Source of the DNA: JAZKAR01 sp040389065
GTDB taxonomy: Bacteria > Pseudomonadota > Gammaproteobacteria > Burkholderiales > Casimicrobiaceae
Length of the DNA stretch: 64,000 nt
Direction of reading: 5' to 3'
NCBI GenBank assembly: GCA_040389065.1
Contig: JAZKAR010000019.1
Coordinates: forward strand, 62,001-126,000
Both the position numbers and the translations under genes were made by a program. Below the pieces are notes generated by a model. That model did no database searches. It worked only from the letters and a program-made list of their open reading frames with translations, and had not been told where the DNA came from. Positions within the stretch are counted from its first letter, which is position 1. Each line of letters begins with the position of its first letter. This document shows positions 6,446 to 16,176 of the stretch, piece by piece.

Positions 6446-8359
6446 ATGTTTGTTGTCTTTGAAGAAGATGGCGGATTCAAGTTAGGGCGTGTAATCCAAG
6501 ACCAAAATACCACCCTCCAAGTTGAAACCCTGCACGGTAAACGCGTAAAAGTAAAACGTACCCATGTTTTACTCGAATTTAAGGAACCTGATCTTGCGAC
6601 TGTGCATCAGCAGGCAGAAGAAGAACAGTCTCAGTTAGAGGTTAGTTTTTTATGGGAAACCTCTTCGCCTGAAGCTGAACTCAATTTTCTGCAAATTGCT
6701 AAAGATTATTACGGAAAGCCCCCTTCTCCCGCAGAGGCACTTGCTGTTTTACAAACATTGCATAACGCGCCTATTTACTTTCACCGTAAAGGAAAAGGTA
6801 ACTATCGCTGCGCGCCTGAAAGTATTGTACGCGCGGCATTAGCAGGGGTAGCTCGGCGTGCTGAAGAGGCAGAGCGGGTGGAGCGATGGAGCCAACAGCT
6901 TCAAGCGCACCAATGGCCCCAAGAATGGGATGAAAACACTCGCAACAAATTATTATACAAACCTGATCGGCAAGAGCTCGCTACTAAAGCTGTAGAAGCC
7001 GCATGTGCTAAATTAGGGTGCAGTACTCTTAATTTATTACGCGAAGCTCATGTTATTCAATCAGCACATGATTATCATTTTGGGCGCTTCTTATACCAAT
7101 ATTTTCCTAAAGGTACAGGCTGGGAAAATTTACCTGCCCTTGATTTATCATCGTTAGACGCCCTGCCCCTTGGTAATGTACAAGCCCTAAGCCTTGATGA
7201 TTCGACCACGACAGAAATTGATGATGCTTTTTCCCTCACGTCTTTGGGGGAAGAGCGCTATGAAGTAGGCATTCACATTGCGGTACCCGCGCTTTTAATT
7301 CAAGCCGAAAGCGAATGGGATAATATTGCCAGAATGCGTTATTCAACGGTTTACATGCCTGGGCATAAAATCACCATGCTGCCTGAAAATCTCATTGAAG
7401 CTTTTTCACTCAATGAGGGCAACATTACGCCTGTGTTATCACTGTATGTTACATGTACCAGCGAAGGCGAAATTCTTGAACACCGAACTGTTCTTGAAAA
7501 AATAAGAATTGCAGCCAATTTGCGCCTTGAACATCTGCCCGATGCATTATTTGATCAGGAAGATGACACATGGGGCACCTATAGCCCTTACGCGAGTCAG
7601 TTGAAAACAATACATCAACTCGCCCATGCCATTTATGTTCGCCGAGGCAAACCTGATTTACCGCGAACCGATTATTCATTCAGAGTAGAAGACGTTGGAA
7701 CCGATCAGGAGCGTATTCATATCGACCAGCGCGCTCGCGGAAGCAGACCCGACCGCATGGTTTCAGAATGGATGATTGTTGCCAACACGCTGTGGAGCGG
7801 TTTGCTTACTGATGCGAAAGCCGCTGCTTTCTATAGAGTGCAAATGGGCGGCAAGGTTAAAACCAGCAGCCATAGCGATGCACACCAAGGCTTAAATGTT
7901 CCGCATTATATGTGGTCAACTTCGCCTTTGCGCCGCTATGCTGATTTACTCAATCAGCAACAGCTTATTGCTTTAGTACGCGGTGAGCCTTTTCCTTACT
8001 CACCCTCAGATAGCCACTTTTTGCAAGGCATGAGCGAATTCGAAACAGCGTATAGCGCCTACTCTCAGTTCCAAGATCAAATGGAATTACATTGGTGCTT
8101 ACGTTGGCTTGAACAAGAAAATATTAAGGGTTTAGAAGCGACAACATTGATGCGTGAATCATTAGTGCGTTTAAATCGCCTGCCAATGGTCGTTAAAGTA
8201 AATGGGTTACCTACACCTTCTGTACCAGGAACCCTTTGTCGTCTTCAACTAAATGGATTAGATACCTGGTCGCTAGAAAGTCATTGGCAATTTGAATCGC
8301 TGGTATCGCCCCCATCTAGCCCTTTAGACCTTGAACAAAAGGAAACTATCTGCCCATGA
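6446..8359 (+). CDS. RNB-domain ribonuclease (RNase II/R family)
   Basis: A 637-residue 3'-5' exoribonuclease of the RNase II superfamily, in the shorter form common in betaproteobacteria. The N-terminus (MFVVFEEDGGFKLGRV, LQVETLHGKRVKVK) is typical of that group and replaces the usual cold-shock domain. The RNB catalytic domain starts near residue 240: DDSTTTEIDDAFSL carries the metal-binding aspartates, followed by YEVGIHIAVPALL. The late STSPLRRYADLLNQQQL is the conserved RNB C-terminal motif. Its stop overlaps the tonB start (ATGA), so the genes are translationally coupled. Confidence 0.9.
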   Translation: MFVVFEEDGGFKLGRVIQDQNTTLQVETLHGKRVKVKRTHVLLEFKEPDLATVHQQAEEEQSQLEVSFLWETSSPEAELNFLQIAKDYYGKPPSPAEALAVLQTLHNAPIYFHRKGKGNYRCAPESIVRAALAGVARRAEEAERVERWSQQLQAHQWPQEWDENTRNKLLYKPDRQELATKAVEAACAKLGCSTLNLLREAHVIQSAHDYHFGRFLYQYFPKGTGWENLPALDLSSLDALPLGNVQALSLDDSTTTEIDDAFSLTSLGEERYEVGIHIAVPALLIQAESEWDNIARMRYSTVYMPGHKITMLPENLIEAFSLNEGNITPVLSLYVTCTSEGEILEHRTVLEKIRIAANLRLEHLPDALFDQEDDTWGTYSPYASQLKTIHQLAHAIYVRRGKPDLPRTDYSFRVEDVGTDQERIHIDQRARGSRPDRMVSEWMIVANTLWSGLLTDAKAAAFYRVQMGGKVKTSSHSDAHQGLNVPHYMWSTSPLRRYADLLNQQQLIALVRGEPFPYSPSDSHFLQGMSEFETAYSAYSQFQDQMELHWCLRWLEQENIKGLEATTLMRESLVRLNRLPMVVKVNGLPTPSVPGTLCRLQLNGLDTWSLESHWQFESLVSPPSSPLDLEQKETICP

Positions 8360-9288
8360 CTATCATTTTTGATCCTTATGATATTTATGTGCCGCGTAAT
8401 ACCTCGCTCGCACTAAGCTTTTCGCTGATTGCCCATGCGGCTTTGTTCAGTTTCGCATGGAAAATGATTACTAGTCACCCGCAAGTATTAATGAAACCTC
8501 AGCTTTCAGTGGTGCTAGTTAACCGTAAAACATCGCAAATGCCTCAAAATGCTTCTGTTTTAGCGCAATCTAATTTAGATGGCGGGGGCAATCCTGACCA
8601 TATAAGGCATCAGGCTCGCGTATTAGCCATTGATAACCCAACCGCTAATAATGGAAGTAATGCAGCTGGCGAACAACAGCCTTTTCAAGTAACAATTACT
8701 CATAAGCAGGAAGCAACAGGAAGCGCTAAAACTTCAGCACCACAAAATGCTCCCGATTATTTAACGCGTTTACAAGGCGCACGCGCTACGCTAAAGCCGC
8801 ATGCTCAGCAAAATACAGCCACGCTTTCACCTGCTCCTGAGCAGAATACAATTACCTTACCTAATGTAGCAGGTAAAATTTCTACCACGCTTGATACAGG
8901 GCAAGAAGGACGCAGCGGAAAAGTATTAGGTGCCAGCACATTAGAGTACCGTTATGCTAGTTATTTGGAAAGCTGGCGCACTAAAATAGAGTTATTTGGA
9001 AATCAATACTATCGCTCAGCCAGTGCTGCTACCGGCAAAAAATATTATGGTGTTTTGAGCATTAAACTAAAAGTAAATGCAGATGGAAAATTAGAAAGTG
9101 TTGGCATTAAGCGTATTTCAGGAAGCCCTGAACTCGAAAAAATCGCAAAAGAATTTATACTGCGCGCCAGCCCGTTTGATCCTTTTCCTGATGCCTTACG
9201 CGCTGAAAAACCAAGCCTTGAAATTACCCGAACTTATACATTTTATAACCCTAATGACAAAGATCAAACCATACGGATTGAGGATTAA
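8356..9288 (+). CDS. TonB-family energy transducer
   Basis: A 310-residue protein with one N-terminal membrane anchor (SLALSFSLIAHAALFSFAW), a long low-complexity periplasmic linker rich in Gln/Ala/Pro/Thr, and a C-terminal TonB domain (about residues 190-300: YASYLESWRTKIELFGNQYY, GVLSIKLKVNADGKL, SPELEKIAKEFI). TonB links the proton motive force to outer-membrane receptors. There are no exbB or exbD genes nearby, so this copy depends on ones elsewhere. The order RNB gene-tonB-aroE-mtgA is conserved in Burkholderiales. It could serve the receptor at 33697-35964. Confidence 0.85.
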   Translation: MTIIFDPYDIYVPRNTSLALSFSLIAHAALFSFAWKMITSHPQVLMKPQLSVVLVNRKTSQMPQNASVLAQSNLDGGGNPDHIRHQARVLAIDNPTANNGSNAAGEQQPFQVTITHKQEATGSAKTSAPQNAPDYLTRLQGARATLKPHAQQNTATLSPAPEQNTITLPNVAGKISTTLDTGQEGRSGKVLGASTLEYRYASYLESWRTKIELFGNQYYRSASAATGKKYYGVLSIKLKVNADGKLESVGIKRISGSPELEKIAKEFILRASPFDPFPDALRAEKPSLEITRTYTFYNPNDKDQTIRIED

Positions 9289-9291
9289 GGG

Positions 9292-10149
9292 ATGGATCAC
9301 TACGCAGTTATAGGAAATCCCGTCGGTCACAGCCGCTCACCGTGGATTCATCAACGTTTTGCACACGATACCGAACAATCGTTAACATACAATGCTCGGC
9401 TAGCTCCTATTGATGGTTTTCAAGAAAGCGTTAATCTTTTCCAAACAGATGGCGGCAAAGGGCTAAACGTGACTGTACCCTTTAAACAGGAGGCCTTCCA
9501 CCTCGCCACTCAACATAGTGAGCGCGCGCAACTAGCTGAAGCCGTGAATACATTAATCTGGACAGGAACCCACTGGCGCGGTGATAACACAGATGGTATT
9601 GGCTTATGCCGTGATCTGCTTCAATGCGGTTTTATGGTACCAGGAAAACGTATTGTCATTTTAGGGGCAGGCGGAGCCGTTCAGGGTTTATTGCCGGTAT
9701 TACTTGAGCAACAGCCTCTTTCTGTTTACATTCTTAATCGAACAGTTAGCCGTGCCCAAGCCCTTGTTGATCGTATGCAGCCTCTGGCCCCACATACGCC
9801 CTTGAAAGCCTTAGCATGGGATGCAAATATTGCTGAACCAGTAGATGGAATTATTCAAGCGACCTCAACAGCTCTTTTAACATCCACGGCTTCTCATGAA
9901 AGCGTAACCACTCCGAATGAAGACCCTTTTCAATCATTAAAATTTTCATGTAACCCTGATGCGTGGTGCTATGACCTAGTATATGGTCAAGCTGCTAAGG
10001 TAACTGCGCAATGGGCAGCTTCACGTCAACTGCGCTTTGCTGATGGTTTAGGTATGCTTGTAGAGCAAGCTGCTGAAAGCTTTTGGTTATGGCGTAATAT
10101 ACGCCCTGAAACACGTCAGGTATTAAGCGATTTACGCAAGTTAATTTAA
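9292..10149 (+). CDS. aroE: AroE, shikimate dehydrogenase
   Basis: 285 residues, the normal family length. It reduces 3-dehydroshikimate to shikimate with NADPH in the aromatic amino acid pathway. The substrate site shows as GNPVGHSRSPWIH near the start, GLNVTVPFKQEA with the catalytic lysine, and NTDGIGL. The nucleotide-binding turn is ILGAGGAVQGLLPVLL. The gene starts three bases after the tonB stop. Confidence 0.95.
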   Translation: MDHYAVIGNPVGHSRSPWIHQRFAHDTEQSLTYNARLAPIDGFQESVNLFQTDGGKGLNVTVPFKQEAFHLATQHSERAQLAEAVNTLIWTGTHWRGDNTDGIGLCRDLLQCGFMVPGKRIVILGAGGAVQGLLPVLLEQQPLSVYILNRTVSRAQALVDRMQPLAPHTPLKALAWDANIAEPVDGIIQATSTALLTSTASHESVTTPNEDPFQSLKFSCNPDAWCYDLVYGQAAKVTAQWAASRQLRFADGLGMLVEQAAESFWLWRNIRPETRQVLSDLRKLI

Positions 10150-10272
10150 ACATTTTGTTCATCGTTAGCGATTACGAAAAACGATGCCAATAAGGCATGA
10201 CAGCATCACGACAAGCTACAAACACCGTTTTATGTAAGTTCATAACATTTTTACTGGGTTAAATTTAACGCT

Positions 10273-11046
10273 ATGGCTCGTACCCCTGCCCAAAACACAA
10301 CATCGTCGCCTTACAAGACTCCCGATAAGGCTCCACGCCTACGCGCAAAAAAAACTTCATTAGGGCGAAAGCTTTGGCTGTTAACAAAATGGACATTCGC
10401 TATCACGTGTTCGGTTTTTTTACTATTTCAACTATGGTTTTTAACCCATATTTTATGGTGGAAAAGTAACCCACCGCCCTCTACTGCTTTTATGCGGCAA
10501 CGCTCAGATGAAAACCCGGGTCTAGCGATTCAATACCATTTTGTTCCCTATCAACAAATTTCTCCCCATTTGAAACGCGCATTAATTGCCGCTGAAGATG
10601 CACACTTTTTAATGCATAAAGGATTCGATTGGGAAGGCATTCGTATTGCTTATTTAAAAAATCAAAAACGAGGCTATAGCTACGCCGGAGGCTCCACAAT
10701 TAGCCAACAACTGGCAAAAAACTTGTTTCTTACCAGTGATAAAAATTTCATTCGAAAAGGGCAAGAAGCGATTATTACCGTTATGCTTGAAAATATATGG
10801 AGCAAAGCCCGTATTTTAGAGGTTTATATCAATGTAATTGAATGGGGAAATGGAATTTTTGGTGCAGAAGCAGCCGCACAACATTACTTCAATGTTTCTG
10901 CTGGCAAACTGAGTTTAGGGCAAGCTACCCGGCTCGCTGCTATGGTTCCACGACCGCTTTACTATCAGAATCGCACTGGGTCTAGTGTACTTCAGCGCAA
11001 GGCCTCTACAGTTCGCGCCAGGGTATCAAGCGCTCAGATTCCTTAA
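10273..11046 (+). CDS. mtgA: MtgA, monofunctional peptidoglycan glycosyltransferase
   Basis: 257 residues. After a basic N-terminus comes one membrane anchor (about residues 38-60), then a family 51 glycosyltransferase domain that polymerises lipid II. The catalytic motif is ALIAAEDAHFLMHKGFDWEG with the first essential Glu, followed by GGSTISQQLAKNLFL and EVYINVIEWGNGIFGAEAAA. It lacks a transpeptidase domain. A 123-bp gap separates it from aroE, with only short weak hairpins (CATCGTT/AACGATG at 10160-10186). Confidence 0.95.
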   Translation: MARTPAQNTTSSPYKTPDKAPRLRAKKTSLGRKLWLLTKWTFAITCSVFLLFQLWFLTHILWWKSNPPPSTAFMRQRSDENPGLAIQYHFVPYQQISPHLKRALIAAEDAHFLMHKGFDWEGIRIAYLKNQKRGYSYAGGSTISQQLAKNLFLTSDKNFIRKGQEAIITVMLENIWSKARILEVYINVIEWGNGIFGAEAAAQHYFNVSAGKLSLGQATRLAAMVPRPLYYQNRTGSSVLQRKASTVRARVSSAQIP

Positions 11047-11141
11047 ACAATTGCAGTTAATTACGGCCCTTAAATATTCAAGCACTAAAAATTTTTATTA
11101 AAATTGTTCTTATATTATTGAGGAGTTTCATGAATACCCCT

Positions 11142-11164
11142 GGATAAACCCTAGAAGTTTATCC
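11142..11164. terminator. Weak hairpin between convergent genes
   Basis: GGATAAAC and GTTTATCC form an 8-bp stem around seven bases, placed between the converging mtgA and methyltransferase genes. There is no strong T run on either side, so termination here is only possible. Confidence 0.3.
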
Positions 11165-11170
11165 ATTAAT

Positions 11171-11926
11171 TTAAGTATTTTCCTTAAATGTTTGACCAGC
11201 CCAATCAGGAATTTTTCTATAAAAAATATGCAAGCTACCGCCAGCACTTGAAAATAAAAATCCTTTTGTTTTACCTAGCACCTTTAAGCTTTCATAGGTA
11301 AACAAACTAATATGTCCATTTCTTGGAGCGGCGTACCACCAGCTTAATCTTTTACCGGCCTCTATACTGCCATCAGAAACTACTGTTGAAATAAGAATAA
11401 TGCCATCTTCAACTAAAAGTGTAGATAAATTGCTAATCAGCTCTTCTACATTAGGCACATGTTCAACAACTTCAATCGCTGAGATAAGATCAAATTTTCC
11501 TAAACTATCTATATTAATATCGCGATTAACAAAAGGATCATACGTCGTCGAATTCCAGCCTGCCTCACATAAAAGCTTACTTAACAAACCATTTCCTCCG
11601 CCATAATCTAAATGCCTTATCTTATTTTTTTCTTCTCCAAATAACTCTTCTAGCAGTAAAAAATTTCTACGAGGACGAGCCTCTAAATATTCGGGATCAA
11701 TTTCAATATAATGTTCATTATAAATTTTCTTTTCAAAATCCTCCAAACTCCACTCAAAAAATTCTGGCGCATAGCAGAATCCGCATTGATTACATAAAAA
11801 ATAGGATATGGGAATACCTGATGGAGGCAAGAGCATTTTTTCTTTATCTTCACATGATTTGTTAAAATCCACCACATCTAATAAAATACTATTTCCTGCA
11901 CATACGGGGCACGTGAATTCATCTAT
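11171..11926 (-). CDS. Class I SAM methyltransferase with N-terminal zinc ribbon; start damaged or unusual
   Basis: From the first standard start (GTG at 11875) the protein has 234 residues. It carries a Methyltransf_23-type Rossmann fold with HLDYGGGNGLLSKLL (SAM loop) and SAIEVVEHVPN. Such proteins normally begin with a zinc ribbon of two Cys pairs. The second pair (LCNQCGFCY) is inside this reading; the first (TCPVC) lies upstream in the same frame, which stays open to 11926 but has no ATG, GTG or TTG before a TAA. An ATG at 11922-11920 is one frame off, so a one-base deletion after it would explain the pattern. Methyl acceptor unknown. It may be a damaged gene or start elsewhere. Confidence 0.65.
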   Translation of the reverse strand: MDEFTCPVCAGNSILLDVVDFNKSCEDKEKMLLPPSGIPISYFLCNQCGFCYAPEFFEWSLEDFEKKIYNEHYIEIDPEYLEARPRRNFLLLEELFGEEKNKIRHLDYGGGNGLLSKLLCEAGWNSTTYDPFVNRDINIDSLGKFDLISAIEVVEHVPNVEELISNLSTLLVEDGIILISTVVSDGSIEAGKRLSWWYAAPRNGHISLFTYESLKVLGKTKGFLFSSAGGSLHIFYRKIPDWAGQTFKENT

Positions 11927-12084
11927 TTAATATTTAAGTAGCGCTTGAATAAGTTGAATAAAAATCTTTTCATTTTTAAATGCATCCTTCAATATTTAAA
12001 TTTTTTATAGTTATAGTTATTCACATATCGTTCTTAGTTAGAAGGTTTTGAATAACACGCTTAACACTATGCCGCACTATGTCT

Positions 12085-13290
12085 TTAAACAGCTCTACCT
12101 GCAGCCACCGCAGAAGACCATGCCCATTGAAAGTTATATCCCCCTAACCAACCGGTTACATCCACCACTTCCCCAATAAAATGTAAACCTGGCACTGTTT
12201 TAGCTTCCATAGAATGCTGATGTAACGCCTTAGTATCAACACCGCCTCGCATTACTTCGGCTTTTTTATACCCCTCTGAACCTTTAGGAACTAAGTTCCA
12301 ATGTTGTAAGCTATCAGCCAGCTGACGTAATGTTTTATCTGAAACCTCTGCTAATTTACGATCTGAGGAATCTTTTAAATCAGGCCGGGCTGTCAGTAGC
12401 CATTCATGCGCCAGACGTTTAGGCAGCCAGGCGCATAGCACATTGTTTAAATGTTGGCGTGAGGTTTTTTTCTCTTGGACTAATAATTCATCTAAACGAT
12501 GATCAGGAGATAAATTCAGCTTAATAGATGCTCCAGGCTTCCACACTGTTGAAATTTGTAAAATGGCCGGGCCGCTTAACCCTCGATGCGTAAAGAGTAA
12601 ATCTTCTTTAAATAGCGCCCGCTCTTTTCCATTCTCACACTGCACATCAACTTCTAACGCAATTCCTGCTAGTTGGGAGAATGCCGCCCAACTTTCAGAC
12701 TCAAATGTTAACGGAACTAACGCGGGGCGCGGTTCGATAATAGGTATGCCAAATGTTTTTGCACATTTTAATCCCCAATCGGTTGCTCCTATTTGCGGAA
12801 TAGCCATGCCCCCTGTCGCTATTACCACCCTATCAGCTTTAACAGCCCCGCCCTCTAGTTCAATACGAAACCCTTTTTCTTCCTGCTGAAGGGAAATAAC
12901 TTTACAAGGCATTTGCCACTTAACGCTGCCCGCTTCGCACTCTTGCTCAAGCATGCGAATAATCGCCTGGCTGGAGTCATCACAAAACAGCTGGCCTTTA
13001 TGCTTTTCATGAAAATCAATTCGATGACGCTTAACTAAATCGATAAAGTCTTTTGCACTATATTGAGAAAGTGCTGAGCGGCAAAAAGCAGGATTCGCTG
13101 AAAAAAATTGCGCAGGAGAAGTATTCACATTGGTAAAATTACAACGCCCCCCTCCTGATATTCTAATTTTCTCAGCTAATCGTGTTGCGTGATCAACTAA
13201 TAAAACGCGTTTACCTCGCTGGCCCGCTACCGAAGCACACATCATGCCTGCTGCGCCCGCACCAATAACTACCACATCAAAAGATTTCAT
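12085..13290 (-). CDS. BaiN/HI0933-family flavoprotein (FAD/NAD(P) oxidoreductase)
   Basis: 401 residues, the usual length. The N-terminal FAD-binding fold has VVVIGAGAAGMMCASVAG, followed by the family mark ISGGGRCNFTNV. A second nucleotide-binding segment appears at VVIATGGMAIPQIGATDWG, and the C-terminus returns to the FAD site with GLHFIGEVVDVTGWLGGYNF. Members are soluble flavoproteins of unsettled physiological role (YhiN-like). It stands alone on the minus strand. Confidence 0.9.
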   Translation of the reverse strand: MKSFDVVVIGAGAAGMMCASVAGQRGKRVLLVDHATRLAEKIRISGGGRCNFTNVNTSPAQFFSANPAFCRSALSQYSAKDFIDLVKRHRIDFHEKHKGQLFCDDSSQAIIRMLEQECEAGSVKWQMPCKVISLQQEEKGFRIELEGGAVKADRVVIATGGMAIPQIGATDWGLKCAKTFGIPIIEPRPALVPLTFESESWAAFSQLAGIALEVDVQCENGKERALFKEDLLFTHRGLSGPAILQISTVWKPGASIKLNLSPDHRLDELLVQEKKTSRQHLNNVLCAWLPKRLAHEWLLTARPDLKDSSDRKLAEVSDKTLRQLADSLQHWNLVPKGSEGYKKAEVMRGGVDTKALHQHSMEAKTVPGLHFIGEVVDVTGWLGGYNFQWAWSSAVAAGRAV

Positions 13291-13330
13291 ACGACAACCA
13301 ATACTATTATAAATACGTGTAAATACTCAC

Positions 13331-13478
13331 TAGAAGTGACGCAGCTAGCCCCTTTCAGCGAGTTGGCAACTTAGCGCACTGGCAATTTAGCGCACTTCGT
13401 CTACTGTCTGTATTGCCATGCGGGCCATCTCATGCGAGGAATTTCCCGCCTTGATAAAGAACTGTTGTATAACTTCTA
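13331..13478. repeat. Palindromic repeat family A, copy 3 (inverted orientation)
   Basis: A 148-bp copy of the family best seen at 54635-54766, here in the opposite orientation. It has ends tagaagtgacgcagctag and gtataacttcta and the internal core ctactgtctgtattgccatg, which is the reverse of the core in the other copies. It is the most diverged of the three. It fills most of the 386-bp gap between the flavoprotein and ctpA genes. Confidence 0.7.
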
Positions 13479-13640
13479 ACTCATATTGCGTTTTAGAGCC
13501 ATCTAATTCCTTGGTCTTACATGATACATTTCATGATACCGGAGAGTATTAAACCCAACGATTTTCGATTTATGCAACTATTTTATGCGCAAGAGCCTTA
13601 ACTTCCCCGCAAGAATCAGCGATACAAGCTTTATCCTGTG

Positions 13641-13646
13641 TATAAT
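13641..13646 (+). promoter_or_regulatory. Possible -10 element for ctpA
   Basis: TATAAT lies 31 bases before the ctpA ATG. No good -35 hexamer sits 16-18 bp upstream, so the assignment is weak. Confidence 0.3.
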
Positions 13647-13676
13647 GTTTCTCATTGTGTCTGATACGAGGCGTGT

Positions 13677-15209
13677 ATGCGTCAGTCTGTAAAAAACGTA
13701 AGCTTGGTAGGGGTCGGCGCCCTTGCTGGTGTGTTGCTGTCTGTTACCTTCTCTGCTGATGCCAATAAAGGCGGAGTCATTAATCTTCCTTATGATGAGC
13801 TACGCATTTTTGCGGATGTGTTCAATAGAATCAAGCAAGATTATGTAGAGCCTGTTAACGATAAAAAACTCATGCGCGAAGCCATACAAGGTATGGTTTC
13901 GGGTTTAGACCCTCACTCTGTTTTTCTTGATGAAGAAGGCTTTAAAGAGCTTCAGGTTTCTACTCAAGGCCAGTTTGGTGGGCTTGGTATCGAAATTTCG
14001 GGTGAAGACGGGTTGGTAAAAGTGATTGCCCCAATTGAAGATACCCCTGCATTTAATGCAGGTATTCGCAGCGGCGATTTAATTACCAAGGTCGATAACA
14101 AACCGGTAAGAGGCCTTTCTTTAGCGGAAGCGGTTAAGCTGATGCGCGGTGAGCCTGGAACAAAAGTAACGCTTACTGTTTTCCGTAAAGGCGAAGATCA
14201 GCCACTTGTTCTGAAGCTTGAGCGTGCAATTATTCATGTAAAAAGCGTAAAAGGTAAATTGATTGAGCCTGGCTATGCCTGGGTAAGAATCAGCCAGTTC
14301 CAAGAAAACACAATGGAGTTGTTATCTAAAAAGCTGACTGAATTAAACGTTAATGCACCATTAAAAGGTTTGATTCTTGATTTACGCGATGATCCGGGCG
14401 GATTGCTAAATGCAGCCGTTGGCGTATCTTCAGTATTCCTGCCAAAAGATAGCTTGGTTGTGTATACCGATGGCAGACTCAGTAACTCTAAGATGAAACT
14501 TTATGCACGGCCTGAGTTTTATGCTGATTCACGCACGAATGATCCTATCCAAAAATTAGGCAATACCTTCCGCTCGACACCCATTATTGTTCTTGTAAAC
14601 GGTGGCTCTGCCTCGGCTTCTGAAATCGTTTCAGGCGCGTTGCAAGACCATAAACGAGCTAAAGTATTTGGAACACCTACATTTGGTAAGGCTTCAGTAC
14701 AAACAATTATTCCGTTAAGTAACAGCAATACAGCAATTAAGCTAACCACTGCTCGCTACTTTACACCTAATGGTCGTTCTATTCAGGCTAAAGGTATCGT
14801 ACCTGATACGATTATCGAGCAAGAAACGCTTGATGGAACGGGTACTGCTGCACGCTTAAAAGAGTCTGATCTTTTTCACCACTTAGAAGGTGAAGAAGCA
14901 CTTTCCACCAGCACACCTGAAGCTACTGACTCAGCCCCTGGTAAGGAAATTGAAAAGGTCAAAGAGAAGGATAATAAGGATAAAGAGAAAGACTCGAAGA
15001 AAAAGTCTGACTCAGAGTCAAAAGCTACACCTGAAAGCAAAGATCTACCATTACCGCTCCGGAAGAAACCGCTTGAATATGGTGGCGCAGACGATTATCA
15101 GCTTAAACAGGCAATGAATGCTCTTAAGGGTTTACCTGTTGTTCCTCGTTCACCCGCTGTTCCTGCAACAAGTACCTCTGGCGCGCCTTCTTCCACTAAA
15201 GGCAAATAA
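13677..15209 (+). CDS. ctpA: CtpA, S41 carboxy-terminal processing protease
   Basis: 510 residues. An N-terminal signal/anchor (VSLVGVGALAGVLLSVTFSA) exports it to the periplasm. A PDZ domain (about residues 95-170, FGGLGIEISGEDG, GDLITKVDNKPVRGLSL) precedes the S41 protease domain with the catalytic serine in GGSASASEIVSGALQDHK and the lysine in GTPTFGKASVQT. The last 90 residues include a Lys/Glu/Ser low-complexity tract, about 415-455, of the kind seen in Burkholderiales homologues. It is followed 12 bases later by proC. Confidence 0.93.
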   Translation: MRQSVKNVSLVGVGALAGVLLSVTFSADANKGGVINLPYDELRIFADVFNRIKQDYVEPVNDKKLMREAIQGMVSGLDPHSVFLDEEGFKELQVSTQGQFGGLGIEISGEDGLVKVIAPIEDTPAFNAGIRSGDLITKVDNKPVRGLSLAEAVKLMRGEPGTKVTLTVFRKGEDQPLVLKLERAIIHVKSVKGKLIEPGYAWVRISQFQENTMELLSKKLTELNVNAPLKGLILDLRDDPGGLLNAAVGVSSVFLPKDSLVVYTDGRLSNSKMKLYARPEFYADSRTNDPIQKLGNTFRSTPIIVLVNGGSASASEIVSGALQDHKRAKVFGTPTFGKASVQTIIPLSNSNTAIKLTTARYFTPNGRSIQAKGIVPDTIIEQETLDGTGTAARLKESDLFHHLEGEEALSTSTPEATDSAPGKEIEKVKEKDNKDKEKDSKKKSDSESKATPESKDLPLPLRKKPLEYGGADDYQLKQAMNALKGLPVVPRSPAVPATSTSGAPSSTKGK

Positions 15210-15221
15210 TAAGGGGAAACT

Positions 15222-16034
15222 GTGAAAAAAGTTATTCTCATTGGTGGTGGCAACATGGCATCTGCCCTCTTAGGAGGGTGGAAAAAGAAATCATTGGTTG
15301 AAGAAGCCTGGGTGATTGAGCCAAAAGCAGATCAACGTGAGTGGTTACACGAACATTACCAAGTTCACACAGCAGCAACGATAAGTGAAGCACCTGCCAA
15401 TGATGTTGATGCTTGGATACTAGCGATTAAACCTCAAGTAGCCAAAACGGTTTTAGCACAATTACCTCAGCCTCCTTCGCACATGCCTGTTATTTCTGTG
15501 ATGACAGGCATTCGCCTCGAAACTCTGCAACGCTGTTTACATCAGCATAAAGTTCTCATCCGTGCAATGCCTAACACACCTGCTTTAATACAAGCAGGTG
15601 TAACAGGCTTGTTTGCAGCAGAAAGCGTTGACTTAACAGCACGAAAAAAATGTGAGAAATTATTTCGTGCCGTAGGGCGAGTAGTGTGGTGTGATGCAGA
15701 AAAGCAGCTTGATGCTATTACTGCCCTAAGCGGCAGCGGCCCTGGTTTTGTTTTTTATATGATGGAAGCTTTTTTAGAAGCAGCGCGTGAGTTAGAGCTC
15801 CCCAATAACATCATAGATGAGTTAGTCAGCAGCACTTTCGGGGGTGCTATCGCTTTAGCACAGCATAGCCATGAGTCACCTGGTTTATTGCGGGCGCGAG
15901 TTACTTCACCGGGCGGAACAACAGAAGCAGGGATTTTAACGCTTGACTCTGCTCAGGTTGGCGAACATATTCAAGCCGCTATTTTGAAAGCAGCGCATCG
16001 AGCAAGACAATTAGGTGATGAACTCTCAGTTTAG
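15222..16034 (+). CDS. proC: ProC, pyrroline-5-carboxylate reductase
   Basis: 270 residues with a GTG start. It catalyses the last step of proline synthesis. The NAD(P) loop is IGGGNMASALLGG. The family signatures RAMPNTPALIQAGVTGL, LSGSGPGFVFYMMEAF and TSPGGTTEAGI are intact. It lies between ctpA and yggT; the proC-yggT pairing is common in betaproteobacteria. Confidence 0.95.
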   Translation: MKKVILIGGGNMASALLGGWKKKSLVEEAWVIEPKADQREWLHEHYQVHTAATISEAPANDVDAWILAIKPQVAKTVLAQLPQPPSHMPVISVMTGIRLETLQRCLHQHKVLIRAMPNTPALIQAGVTGLFAAESVDLTARKKCEKLFRAVGRVVWCDAEKQLDAITALSGSGPGFVFYMMEAFLEAARELELPNNIIDELVSSTFGGAIALAQHSHESPGLLRARVTSPGGTTEAGILTLDSAQVGEHIQAAILKAAHRARQLGDELSV

Positions 16035-16089
16035 TAGCTGATTTTTTTCTTAACTTTTCACTACTTGATAAATTCTTTTTTCCTGAAAT

Positions 16090-16125
16090 CTTCCGCTACC
16101 GTATCAGTCAGGTCTGTAGCGGAAG
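16090..16125 (+). terminator. Hairpin after proC
   Basis: A perfect 10-bp stem, CTTCCGCTAC and GTAGCGGAAG, around a 16-base loop, 56 bases after the proC stop. There is no T run after it. It may be a factor-dependent terminator or processing site. Confidence 0.35.
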
Positions 16126-16176
16126 CTCATCTCTACATATTACCCAAATTCGGGTTCAATATCCAAAGGCTATGGC

